Positions 44,120 to 55,158 of a stretch of DNA of 64,000 nucleotides are shown one piece after another. The DNA is from Leptodactylus fallax (taxonomy: Eukaryota; Chordata; Amphibia; Anura; Leptodactylidae), in NCBI GenBank assembly GCA_947044405.1, contig CAMRHE010000168.1, positions 310,501 through 374,500 of the forward strand, in the 5' to 3' direction. Every line of letters starts with the position of its first letter. The stretch's first letter is position 1. The notes below the pieces were generated by a model. That model did not search any database and was not told the DNA's origin. It saw only the letters and a program-made list of their open reading frames with translations. The translations under genes were made by a program, and so were the position numbers.

Positions 44120-45750
44120 CAGTACAGACCAAAAGTTTGGACACACCTTCTCATTCGAAGAGTTTTCTGTATTTTCATGACTATAAAAATTGTAGATTCA
44201 CACTGAAGGCATCAAAACTATGAATTAACACATGTGGAATTATATACTTAACAAAAAAGTGTGAAACAACTGAAAATATGTCTTATATTCTAGGTTCTTC
44301 AAAGTAGCCACCTTTTGCTTTGATTACTGCTTTGCACAATCTTGGCATTCTCTTGATGAGCTTCAAGAGGTAGTCACCTGAAATGGTCTTCCAACAGTCT
44401 TGAAGGAGTTCCCAGAGATGCTTAGCACTTGTTGACCCTTTTGCCTTCACTCTGCGGTCATGCTCACCCCAAACCATCTCGATTGGGTTCAGGTCTGGTG
44501 ACTGTGGAGGCCAGGTCATCTGGCGTAGCACCCCATCACTCTCCTTCTTGGTCAAATAGCCCTTACACAGTCTGGAGGTATGTTTGGGGTCATTGTCCTG
44601 TTGAAAAATAAATGATGGTCCAACTAAACGCAAACCGGATGGAATAGCATGCCGCTGAAAGATGCTGTGGTAACCATGCTGGTTCAGTATTCCTTCAATT
44701 TTGAATAAATCCCCAACAGTGTCACCAGCAAAGCACCCCCACACCATCACACCTCCTCCTCCATGCTTCACGGTGGGAACCAGGCATGTAGAGTCCATTC
44801 GTTCTCCTTTTCTGCGTCACACAAAGACACGGTGGTTGGAACCAAAGATCTCAAATTTGGACTCATCAGACCAAAGCACAGATTTCCACAGGTCTAATGT
44901 CCATTCCTTGTGTTCTTTAGCCCAAACAAGTCTCTTCTGCTTGTTGCCTGTCCTTAGCAGTGGTTTCCTAGCAGCTATTTTACCATGAAGGCCTGCTGCA
45001 CACAGTCTCCTCTTAACAGTTGTTGTAGAGATGTGTCTGCTGCTAGAACTCTGTGTGGCATTGACCTGGTCTCTAATCTGAGCTGCTGTTAACCTGCGAT
45101 TTCTGAGGCTGGTGACTCGGATGAACTTATCCTCCGCAGCAGAGGTGACTCTTGGTCTTCCTTTCCTGGGGCAGTCCTCATGTGAGCCAGTTTCTTTGTA
45201 GCGCTTGATGGTTTTAGCCACTGCACTTGGGGACATTTTCAAAGTTTTCCCAATTTTTCGGACTGACTGACCTTCATTTCTTAAAGTAATGATGGCCACT
45301 CGTTTTTTCTTTACTTAGCTGCTTTTTTCTTGCCATAATACAAATTCTAACACTCCATTCAGTAGGACTATCAGCTGTGTATCCACCTGACTTCTGAACA
45401 ACACAACTGATGGTCCCAACCCCATTTATAAGGCAAGAAATCCCACTTATTAAACCTGACAGGGCACACCTGTGAAGTGAAAACCATTTCAGGTGACTAC
45501 CTCTTGAAGCTCATCAAGAGAATGCCAAGAGTGTGCAAAGCAGTAATCAAAGCAAAAGGTGGCCACTTTGAAGAACCTAGAATATAAGACATATTTTCAG
45601 TTGTTTCACACTTTTTTGTTAAGTATATAATTCCACATGTGTTAATTCATAGTTTTGATGCCTTCAGTGTGAATCTACAATTTTTATAGTCATGAAAATA
45701 CAGAAAACTCTTGGAATGAGAAGGTGTGTCCAAACTTTTGGTCTGTACTG
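44120..45750 (-). mobile_element. Tc1 element, full length (family 6), long terminal repeats
   Basis: 1631 bp flanked by TA (44118-44119 and 45751-45752). Termini CAGTACAGACCAAAAGTTTG are perfect inverted copies. The inverted repeats run about 270 bp (44120-44390 against 45480-45750) and extend into the coding sequence: the last ~35 codons of the transposase are present in inverted form upstream of its start. The transposase has two lesions. Confidence 0.93.
44283..45336 (-). pseudogene. Tc1 transposase (family 6), two lesions
   Basis: Minus strand, start at ATG 45336 (MARKKQLSKE). One extra A in an A-run (about 45301-45308) shifts the frame. The rest is then open from 45299: VAIITLRNEGQSVRKIGKTL and SPSAVAKTIKRYKETGSHED (helix-turn-helix), KGRPRVTSAAED, TTTVKRRLCAAGLHGKIAAR, LWSDESKFEIFG with the first Asp. 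A TGA at 44817-44819 follows HRVFV; it looks like a CGA-to-TGA change at a CpG. After it, in the same frame, come HGGGGVMVWGCFAGD, FQQDNDPKHTSRLCKG with the second Asp, [17 protein letters not shown] with Glu, and RMPRLCKAVIKAKGGYFEEP to the stop at 44283. Confidence 0.94.
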
Positions 45751-45879
45751 TATATTTACCCATTTCCCTGGGGCTGTCATGTGACCATCCCAGGGACATT
45801 TTCTGAATATCCGGTGACGATCCGTTTCGCCATTTCCGGAAACGGATTGTCACTACTACCCCCCCCCCCATCCACCCCA

Positions 45880-46118
45880 TTATACTTACCTTCCATGCTT
45901 CTTCCTGGGGGAGGGCTCCTCCTTCTTTACTGATACAGCAGGTGAGCTCTCTTCTCCAAGCGCTGCTCTGCGCCCTGCTGTCGATAATCCATCTCTACTG
46001 CGCAGCAGAGGTGGATCACAGCAGCACTAAAGAGCGCACTCCTGCAGTATCAGTAAAGAAGGAGGGGTCGTCCCCCAGGAAAAAGCCATGGAAGGAAGAG
46101 AGATAAGTATATAATGGG
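45880..46118. mobile_element. foldback MITE with GGTAAGTATA arms
   Basis: The left arm CCATTATACTTACCTTCCAT, then TCCTCCTTCTTTACTGATAC, is inverted in the right arm GTATCAGTAAAGAAGGAG and AAGCCATGGAAGGAAGAG-AGATAAGTATATAATGGG. The loop contains CAGCGCTGC-type GC-rich sequence. 46150-46245 is a GA-rich low-complexity tract. No coding region. Confidence 0.7.
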
Positions 46119-47065
46119 GTTGGGGGTTGGGCTGAGTAAGTAGGGAAGGGCGGGATAGCTAGAGAGACAGGGAGTGGGTGTATGGGAGGGAGGGAGAGAG
46201 AGTGGAGGGAGACAGAGAGAGAGAAGGGGGGAGTGAGGTGAGGGGGGTTAGTGTGGAAGTTACATAGCAGGAAGCTGAACCATGTAAACAAATGCAGGGG
46301 ATACCAGGAGCTCCCAGAGACACCCAGAAATCACTTAAAACACGGCTAAAGGTATATGGGTGCATTTATTAACCCATGAATAGCACTAACATTTTAAAAA
46401 AAAACAACAAAAAAAAAAACATTTTTTGCCAGGAAAAACCCTTTAAGTGCTGCCTTCTGCAGTTCTGAGAGAGCGCTTCCTGAAGCCAGACACTCACCTT
46501 GCCTCATGGAAGGTGCAGCCCTGCGTACAAACAATAATCTTGAAACAGACAATTAATGCATTGCAAAGTCAGGGTGTGGCTAGAGAAGCAGCTTTTTATA
46601 CAAACAGGCAGACAGGGATTGGCAGAAGGAATCTTGGCAGCAGGACCGGCGTTAGGGGGGGGGGAACAAATTGGGCAATTGCCCAGGGCCCCAACCCCAA
46701 AGGGGCCCCCGGATTCGGAGCCTGATGACTCCGGATCCTGGAGTCAGGACCGGTCTTATCGATAACAGAAAGGGACCCAGTGTCATGTGCCACAGGGCCC
46801 CTTTCCGAGGTGAGTAAAAATAACAAACATTTTTACTCACCTGTCCTTGCGTCCAACGTCATCTTCCGGACATCACCGCTGAGGTCTGACATCACCCACG
46901 CAACCGCTGAGGCCCAATCACAGACTTCAGCGGCGACGTCCACAACATGTGACGTCAGCCGCATAGAAAAGGAAGCAGATAGCGGAGCAGCGCGAGGAGG
47001 CCCAGGAGAGGTAAGGCAAGGTAAGTATAACTGTTTGTTATTTTCCCTTACCTCCCGCGGGCCTT

Positions 47066-47112
47066 CGCTTATTATATTCTGGGGTCTGGAGAGACCCCAG
47101 AGTATAATATAA
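47066..47112. other. hairpin next to the minisatellite
   Basis: TTATATTCTGGGGTCT and AGACCCCAGAGTATAA are inverted copies (one mismatch) separated by GGAG. Equivalent hairpins lie at 10084-10112 and 10376-10412, also just before 31-bp units. Confidence 0.75.
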
Positions 47113-47124
47113 TACTAGCACTAA

Positions 47125-49060
47125 GGGAGTCTGTAGGGCCCCTGTGGAGCATTATATTGGGGGTGTCCCTCTGGATAGCATATTATACAGTGTGGGGCCC
47201 CTGTGGAGCATTATACTGGGGAGGGGGCCCTCTGGATAGCATATTATACTGTGTGGGGCCTCTGTGGAGCATTATACTGGGGAGGAGGCCTCTGGAGAGC
47301 ATATTATACTATGTGGGGCCCCTGTGGAGCATTATACTGGGGAGGGGGGCCTCTGGAGAGCATATTATACTATGTGGGGCTCCTGTGGAGCATTATACTG
47401 GGGAGGGGGCCCTCTGGATAGCATATTATACTGTGTGGGGCCCCTGTGGAGCATTATACTGGGGGGGGGTCCCACTGGATAGTATATTATACTGTGTGGG
47501 CCCCTGTGGAGCATTATACTGGGGGGTCCCTCTGGATAGTATATTATACTGTGTGGGGCCCCTGTAGAGCATTATACTGGGGAGGGGGCCCTCTGGATAG
47601 CATATTATACTGTGTGGGGCCCCTGTGGAGCATCATACTGGGGGGGTCCCTCTGGATATTATATTATACTGTGTGGGTCCCTGTGGAGCATTATACTGGG
47701 GGGTCCCTCTGGATAGTATATTATACTGTGTGGGGCCCCTGTGGAGCATTATACTGGGGAGGGGGCCCTCTGGATAGCATATTGTACTGTGTGGGGCCCC
47801 TGTGGAGCATTATACTGGGGGGGTCCCTCTGGATATCATATTATACAGTGTGGGGCCCTTGTGGAGCATTATACTGGGGAGGGGGCCCTCTGGATAGCAT
47901 ATTATACTGTGTGGGGCCACTATGGAGCATTTAACTGGGGGGGGCCCTCTGGATAGCATATTATACTGTATGGGGCCTCTGTGCAGCATTATAATGTGGG
48001 GGGCTCTGGAGAGCATGTTATATTCTCTGGGGCCACTTTGGAGCATTATACTGGGGGACCCCTCTGGAGAGCATATTATACTGTGTGGGGCCACCGTGGA
48101 GCATTATACTGTGGGCTGGGGCCCTCTGGAGAGCATATTATATTGTTTTGGGCCACTGTAGAGCATTATACTGTGTGAACCTCTCTGGGCAGTATATTAT
48201 ACTGTGTGGAGGCCATTCTGGAGCATGTTATACTGTGTGGGGTCACTGTGGAGCATTATTCTGGGAGGGCCATTTGCAGAGCATATTATATTTCGTGGCG
48301 CAACCGTGGGGCATTATTCGGGGGGGGGAACTAAGGAGCATTATACTAGGGGGCCCTCTGGGGAGTATATTATACTGCATGGGGCCTACTGTGGAGCATT
48401 ATAGTGGGGGGACACTCTGGGGAGCATAATATATTGCGTGGGGCCACTGTGGAGCAAAATACTGGTAGAGGCACTGGAGCATTATACTAGCAGGAGCCCT
48501 CTGGGGAGCATATTATACTATGGGCCACTGTGGAGCATTATACTGGGGGAAGGGGCAGTGTGGGGAACCTGTTATACTTTGTGGGGCCACTGTGGAGTTT
48601 ATTATATTGTGTGGGGCTTCTCGGGAGCATATTATACTCTGTGGGGCCATTGTATAACATTATACTGGGGGGGACTGTGGGGAGCATATTATACTGTGGG
48701 GGACCACTGTGGGCAGTATATTATACTGTGTGGAGGTCATTGTGGAGCATGTTATACTGTGTTCGGCCACTGTGAAGCATTATACTGGCGGGGGCACTGT
48801 AGGATGCATATTATACTGTATGGAGCATATTATATTGTGTGGGGCTGCTGGGGAGCATTTTGTACTGTCTGGGGCCACTAAGAGGTAGTATACTGTGTGG
48901 AGCCTTATATACCATGTGGGGCTCAGGGGAGCATTTTATACTGTGTGGGTCCACTGTGGAACATTATATACCATGTGGGGAGACTGTGGAGGGCTCAGGG
49001 GAGCATTTTATACCGTGGAGCATTATATACCATGTGGAGCATTATACTGTGGGGGGGGGG
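47125..49060. repeat. 61-bp minisatellite, about 32 units
   Basis: Regular units of 61 bp composed of two related halves: GGGGCCCCTGTGGAGCATTA-TACTGGGG and GGGGGCCCTCTGGATAGCAT-ATTATACTGTGT. Each half matches the 31-bp unit at 10430 and 20788. Units in the first ~0.9 kb are very similar; later units are more diverged and vary in length. Because 61 is one more than a multiple of three and the unit has few stops, long open frames appear in all three plus-strand frames; they are artefacts. Confidence 0.92.
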
Positions 49061-49394
49061 GGGGCTCAAAATTCCTGCTGGCAGCCCTGTGTGCTATGTC
49101 TACATCACAGCTCCCTCACTAATCTTGCACATACGTGTAGTGCTCCATGGCCATCTCATTCTCCATACAGTACTGTGCATGAACTGACCATGGCGTTATT
49201 GGGGCCTGCACAGAACTATAGGGGCTGACTATACTGGGAACATACTCAGTAAAACCAGATAGTCAGCACATATGTAAGACTTCAGTGAAGGAGCCGTGGT
49301 GTAGGCTATTAGCAGGAAGCTGTTGGGTGGGGCCCCAGAACAAGTTCATCTGGTGGACCTAAGGCCCTTCAGTCCGACACTGTATAACGGAGAA

Positions 49395-50290
49395 CTATTA
49401 TATAAAAGGGGGCTCTTATTTATAGGGGAGGAACTATTATATACAAGGGTGGGTTACTATATATAATTGGGAAACTTAAATATGAGGGGGACTATTATAA
49501 GGGGGAACTATTATTTATAAGATGGGCTATTATTTATAAGGGGGGAACTATTTATAAGGGGGGTATAATTAAGTGGGCTTATTTATAAAGGGGGCTATTA
49601 GTGATAATGGGGACTATTATTTATAAGGGTAACTATTATTTATGAGAGGGCTATTATGTATAAGGGAGCAGTATTATTTTTACGGGGTGACTATTACTGA
49701 TAAGGGGGAATATTAGTGATACAGGGCACTAATTATCATTTATAAGGACGCTATCTCTTTTATATATATAAAAATGAGTTCCTGTTTGTCTGTCTGTTCT
49801 TTATGCGCGACCAAACGACTAGACCGATCCTCACCAAATTTGGTACACATGTACATCAGGTGGGTGGGTTACTATATATAATTGGGAAACTTAAATATGA
49901 GGGGGCTATTATAAGGGGGAACTATTATTTATAAGACAGGCTATTATTTATAAGGCGGGAACTATTATATATAGGGCATCCATTATAACGGGGAGCTATT
50001 ATTTATAAGAGGGGAACTATTTATAAGGGGGTATAATTGTTAAGTGGGCTTATTTATAAAGGGGGCTATTAGTGATAACGGGACTATTATTTATAAGGGA
50101 ACTATTATTTATGAGAGGGCTATTATTAATAAGGGAGCAATATTATTTTTACAGGGTGACTGTTACTGATAAGGGGGGATATTACTGATACAGGGCACTA
50201 TTTATGATTTATAAGGGAGATATTACTGATAAAGGTGTAATATTATTTATAAGCAGGGATTATTATTTATAAGGAGGCGCTATAATAACT
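49395..50290. repeat. AT-rich short-period array with a 415-bp-offset duplication
   Basis: Built from diverged units like GGGGACTATTATTTATAAGG. The segment from 49448 (GGGTGGGTTACTATATATAA) to 49753 is repeated from 49863 to about 50225 with small differences. A Helitron end (49754-49858) lies exactly between the two copies. Confidence 0.78.
49754..49858 (+). mobile_element. Helitron-like 5' end fragment
   Basis: A|TCTCTTTTATATATATAAAA, then GTTTGTCTGTCTGTTCTTTA, CGACCAAACGACTAGACC and CACCAAATTTGGTACACA, matching the terminus at 11209 (minus strand). It stops at acatcaggtg, where the duplicated AT-rich segment restarts. Confidence 0.65.
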
Positions 50291-50511
50291 GATGACTGGG
50301 TACAAAAATCTATTAGGTGGTACAAAGGTGCTCATTTGAATTGTGTGTGGTAAAATGGGGCTTGTTATTACTTTTTTGTTGGCAGAAAGGAGGCGTTATT
50401 ATAGGGGTTGCCACTGCAAGACGATGGTGTTGTTTGCATATCAGCATTTGGGGCCCCACTTTTAATTTTGCCCAGGGCCCCACTTTGTCTAAAACCAGCC
50501 TTGCTTGGCAG

Positions 50512-51984
50512 GTAAGCAAACTAATCCTTAAAGAAGTGTTAGTGCTCACAGATGTAACCAGGCAGTTGGGTCTACTGGGAAAGGTAGAAGGCTAGCCAGA
50601 GCATCAGTATTACACACAGTAAGGTCAAATTCACAGAGTCAGTTGACTAACAATGATGTTTTCTGAGGACAAGATTGTACAGTGGCACATGGTGTCTATG
50701 AAACTTCATATTAAGGAAAATAATTTATCCTTACTATCAATATTTTTAGAGAGTGCCTCTGTAATATAACATCCAAAAAAGCAAACACAACTTTTCTCTC
50801 TTTGGGTTTATATGGAATCTGACAGGTTAACAAAGGTCTGTATGCTTTCATATAAAATCCGAAGCATACAGAGGTACATCGTTGGAGCATACACATCTAT
50901 GGATGCCAGACTATGGCCCCATAAAACTCTGTGCAGTCCTCAGTCTCATAATTGTCATACTGTATAGTGAAATAATATAACACAGGATGAGGTGTAATCT
51001 TATAGTTAAGTTAAAGGGATAAACACTTTCTGTTTATAGTCAAATGATGATTAGGAAATAAAGAAATAAATTGCTTTATCCGTTCAAAACATTATACACC
51101 ATCTTAATGTTCCTTCTCTTTCTTCATCTATAAATATTTATTGAGCTTTCCAATAACTCATAAAACTTGAAATGTCGCATTAAATATCCAGTACTGTCTG
51201 ATGTTTTACAAACATGTCACATTACCAGACGCTAATACTATGACACAATTTACTTTTAAACATGTTTATTTCAGTGGAGGCGGCTAAATCCAGTTCCTGC
51301 TGGATACAATGACCAGTCACAGGTCAACATCTGCTTCTTAAGGGAAAAAAAAAAACCTAAAATAAATTACAAAGTTCTTCTTACGGCAGCTGTAACGTTA
51401 TAAACATAAGCAATGTGTGTAAGAGACCCAAGCAGAAGTATAAGCCATATTAATTATACTTTATTCCAAATAACTATTAAAATTCCTACACTAGAGTTTA
51501 TACAGTACATATAAAGCAAGTATAAAGGGGTATTCCACAGGATAAGTAATGTATGCTTTCTGAATACCAAACTGCTGGGTAACCCACCCCCACCAATCAC
51601 GAGACCTAGTTCCCAAGTCCCCTGTTTGAACTAGAGTAGTGTGCACACATAGTCCCCATGGAAGCGAATAGAATATTATTCCAGCAGTTCCACTAGATTT
51701 ATCATTATTTACACCAGTTCTCTCGCCTAAATGATGACTGAAATTTATGCCAGTTACAAGCTGGCATAAATTTCATTCTAACTGCATGAACTGCAGAGAA
51801 TAATTTTAATTTATGACAAGGCATGCACCTCTTCATAAGTAAGTGCATCCTCTGCCATCACAGGGGATATCAAGACTTGCAAAGAAAGTGCTGGTCTTGA
51901 TTAGAGATGGGCAATCCTCTGAAGATTTGTTAAGGGCTTGGTCCAAAGATTTGTTTCAGGTCGAATAAGTTTGGTACAAACCAG
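50512..51984. other. no gene seen
   Basis: Lower repeat content than its surroundings. No coding region; a MITE-like ataaaggggtattccacagg start at 51524 lacks a partner. This could be comparatively unique sequence. Confidence 0.5.
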
Positions 51985-52275
51985 ATCTTAGTCCGGGGCC
52001 CCACATTGCGAAAATGCGGTGGCAAAAAACACTGTGTTTTACAGTACCTTCAAAGTGGATGGGATTCTGGCTAATCCCATCCACACATTGCAGAAAAAAA
52101 TCTGCAATGTGTGGAAACACTGGCATTTTCAGTATAGCTATAATAGAAACAGAAAGTCCACAGAGGAAAACTCTGCAGAGTTTCTGCGAAAGACAATGTG
52201 GAAAAACTATGGTTTCTGCCTTGGTCTTTTCCACAATGTTTTTCAGCTGTGGCTTGCCATGTGGGGCTTCAAACA
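51985..52275. mobile_element. foldback MITE, type B copy 2
   Basis: Left end GGGGCCCCACATTGCGAAAA, right end gccatgtggggcttc, with internal AAGTGGATGGGATTCTGGCT and TATAATAGAAACAGAAAGTC-CACAGAGG as in 17140 and 63395/63535. No coding region. Confidence 0.72.
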
Positions 52276-52335
52276 TAGTGTGAGGACATGGTCAGGGCTA
52301 GGATCCTCCTATCTCTCCAATTCTATCTCTCTACA

Positions 52336-53635
52336 GCTAGGTTCACACTAGCGCTTACTCTCCGTTCGGATTTTCTGTCCCCGAACCCGCTTAACCCCTT
52401 CCTGCCGGTGACATTTTTCGATTTTCGTTTTTGACTTCCTCCCCCCCCCCCCTTCCAAACCCAATAACTTCTGTACAATATACTGGGAAGCTGGAAAAAA
52501 GTTCAGAATGGGGTGGATTTGAAGAAAAAGTGCATTTGTGCGACTTTCTTACAGGCTTCGTTTTTACGGCGTTCACTCTACAGCCAAAATGATATGTCAC
52601 CTGTATTCTATGTTTTGGTACGATTCCGGGGATACCAAATTTATATGGTTTTATTGCCATTTTAATCTCTTAACAAAAATCCAAAACTGTGCAAAAATCT
52701 ATATTTTTTTAAAAGTTGCCATATTCTGACACCCGTAACTTTTTTTATACTTCCGTGTACGGGGATGCATAGGACGTCTTTTTTTGCAGGGCTAGGTGTA
52801 CTTTATAGCTATACCATTTTGGGGAATTGCTATTGCTTTGATCACTTTTTATTCAAAATTTTATCAGAGGCAAAACAGTGAAAAAATGGCGGTTTGGCAC
52901 TTTTGATTTTTTGTCCTGCTACGGCGTTTACCGTATGGGAAAAATATTTCTATAGATTTGTAGACCGGGCATTTTCGGACACAGGGATACCTAATGTGTA
53001 TGTGTTTCACAGTATTTAACTACTTTTATATGTGTTCTAGGGAAAGGGGGGTGATTTGAACTTTTAATTTTTTTTTTTTTTTTTTACTTTTTTTTTTTTT
53101 TATTTTGCATTTATTAGACCCCCTTCTAATTGCTTCTATTGCAGGCTACATAGAGTAGCCTGCTATAGAAGTTAATGAAAGACAGGCCTGGGAGCCTTCA
53201 CAAGGCTCCTAGCTGTCATAGCAATGGGACGCTGGCCCCGGGAACATGGCCTGCGATCCCCGGGAACATGGCGGTGCCCGCGCGCCTCCGGTAAAGTGGC
53301 GCTTCGTTCAGCTTTGACCGAGGCACCAGAGGGGTTAATGTGGGCACCGATCGCGGGCATTAGCGCCAGGCTATGGCGGCCGCAAGACTCCAGAGCGGCC
53401 GCCATCTTTAAACCCCCGGCATCCGCTGTACTATTACGGCGGATGTCGGGAAAGGGTTAAAACATGAAGAGTCCTGCAAGCATTTATCCGCCTTTTTTGG
53501 GAGGAAACCAGGCAGACCCCATTATAGGCTATGGGGTCCGTGGGTAACGGCTTTTTTAAGAGGATTAGGTTTCTGTTCATGAAGTCCCCAAGCGGACCCC
53601 ACGAACGGAAACCCAAACGCTAATGTGAACCTAGC
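52336..53635. mobile_element. MITE with GCTAGGTTCACA ends, hosting a nested element
   Basis: GCTAGGTTCACACTAGCG at 52336-52353 is inverted at 53618-53635 (CGCTAATGTGAACCTAGC) with one mismatch. Homology continues through CTCCGTTCGG / CCGAACGG-like blocks, related to the Harbinger-type MITE at 16575. Removing the nested element (52395-53456) leaves a MITE of about 240 bp. The direct flank is not resolved (the CTAG ends are palindromic). Confidence 0.75.
52395..53456. mobile_element. TTAA-flanked element (1062 bp), nested
   Basis: TTAA at 52391-52394 and 53457-53460. Ends CCCCTTCCTGCCGGTGACAT and, inverted, CCCTTTCCCGACATCCGCCG are imperfect repeats. The right end contains a hairpin (CATCCGCTG...CGGCGGATG at 53420-53446). 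The body is the AT-rich type seen at 16130-16500 and 20885-21400, with long T-runs at 53066-53101. No transposase. Confidence 0.78.
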
Positions 53636-53789
53636 ATCAGACAAACACAGCCAAAGTTATATCTGAATGAAAATAACATGTATGTCTATGGAAAATGGAT
53701 GGTAAGCAGTGGATACAAACTCCTAGTTTAACCATAGACTGGTCTGCCACTTGCTTTTACACATTTTAACATTTAAAACACTTTTGTTT

Positions 53790-55158
53790 ACCGCCGTCCC
53801 CCGCATCCTCTGGACACCAGCGCTCCACTGCCACCAATGTACCGCTGCAGCGCTCTCTCCTGGACCCAGCAAGAGGTAGGGAGACATCTACTCTGCCCTG
53901 GTCTGTGGCCTTCTCCACTCCCACCACAGCACTGAAGTCTGTGCTGCAGGCCCCTCTGTTTACCACTCCTGGCACTGGGCCACAGCTGGTTACATCATCA
54001 TTGGGCGCCCCTGCCACCTGCAGCCCCTGTCCGGTTTCCACCACGGCCCCTCTGAGCCAGTTATCGGCCTCAGCAGCCCCGTACCTGCCTCTTGTTCCTC
54101 TGTTAACAACTCCTGTCACAGCCCCCGCCTCTGCTGGTCAGAGTGCGGGAGACCTCACTGGGACTATTGCAACCTGTGCTCCTTCCTCCTCTGGTGTTTC
54201 CTCCGTCACCCTGGCTGAACTGCGTCAACTGAGCGCCCATCTACGTGCCATCCCTACGAAGTCTGACATGGAGGAATATGTGGCACGCCTGGAGCAGTCA
54301 TACAAAACAGAACTGTCAGCCGTCCGTGCCACGGTACAATCACTGGAGGGAAGAGTGGATACCTTGGAGGCCTCCGCCGCTTCGTTTTCCACCCAGTTAT
54401 CTACCCATGACTCCATATTGCTGTCACATTCTCACCAATTACACCATCTGACAGATCTCATGGATGACCTCGAGAACAGGAACAGACGGAATAACATCAG
54501 GGTACGGGGCCTCCCTGAGGTCATTGAACCCCAGCAATTGGACGCCACTCTACGTGGTATCTTTAACTCCCTCCTGGGGGTCCTTCCTGACTCTCCACTC
54601 GAGTTGGACCGGGTGCACCGCTCTTTGGGCCCACGCCCTCTGGACTCTGCTAACCCTAGAGACGTCATCTGCCGGGTGCACAGATACCAGCTCAAGGAGG
54701 CCATTATGCGGAAGGCCAGGGACTCCCGTCAAGTTGTTTTCCAGGACGCTCCCATCAGCTTGCTCCTGGACCTGTCCAGACTGACTCTTGCTAGACGGCG
54801 TGCCTTGAAGCCTCTTCTGGACCTCCTGATCCATCACCAGATCCCGTACTCCTGGGGATTCCCCTTCCGCCTGCAGGTCCGGCGGGATGGCCGCATCATC
54901 TTCCTGTCTCGTCCAGACGATGTTCCTGCCTTCACAGTGGCTCTTGGTCTTCCTACGGTACAGATCTTGGATTGGCCACAGCTACCTGGCTCCTCAGAAC
55001 CAGTTCAACCAGCACAGTCTCAGCGCCGTCCCAGACGCCGCCGACGCGACCGAGCTTCCACACCTACAGCACTGACACGGGATCATCAAGCCCCTCCAAC
55101 TTTAACACTGAACTGTTCCTTTCGCATACCAGCGAGAAAGCCTCTCTGTAACCCCTAG
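53790..55158 (+). CDS. LINE ORF1 protein (L1 ORF1p-like), 5' end missing
   Basis: An open frame from the left end of the element to TAG at 55156-55158, at least 417 residues. No ATG start is present; the first in-frame ATG (in SDMEEYVARLEQ, about 54268) lies inside the conserved region. The N-terminal part is Pro/Thr/Ser-rich. It is followed by a coiled-coil-like segment (TVQSLEGRVDTLEASAASFS; HQLHHLTDLMDDLENRNRR), an RRM-type region (NNIRVRGLPEVIE, LDRVHRSLGPR, PRDVICRVHRYQLKEAIMRK) and a C-terminal domain (LARRRALKPLLDLL, PYSWGFPFRLQVRRDGRIIF). L1 ORF1p is a trimeric RNA chaperone that binds element RNA. The C-terminus is Arg-rich. No internal stop. Confidence 0.85.

Larger units (their letters stand above)
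46641..50503. mobile_element. hAT-like composite element (3.86 kb) with 8-bp duplication
   Basis: Flanked by CTTGGCAG at 46633-46640 and 50504-50511, a perfect 8-bp duplication. Ends CAGGACCGGCGTTAG and, inverted, CAAGGCTGGTTTTAG match at 10 of 15 positions; homology resumes a little inside (GCCCAGGGCCCCA / TGGGGCCCTGGGC). No transposase. The inside holds GGTGAGT and GGTAAGT motifs, a 16-bp-stem hairpin at 47070-47104, the large 61-bp minisatellite, a further hAT-like right end (ccttcagtccgacactg to 49382), and an AT-rich array with a Helitron end. Confidence 0.82.

Noticed and set aside
47157..49228. Long plus-strand open frames (up to 162 residues) with repeated MEHYTG/LWIAYYTVWG-like motifs
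   Set aside because: They are produced by the 61-bp tandem unit, which lacks stops and rotates through all three frames. No start context, codon bias or flanking gene structure supports a protein.
49300..49382. hAT-like right end (ccttcagtccgacactg) as the end of a separate complete element
   Set aside because: Following 8-bp TATAACGG has no copy next to a matching left end in the window, so no element could be delimited.
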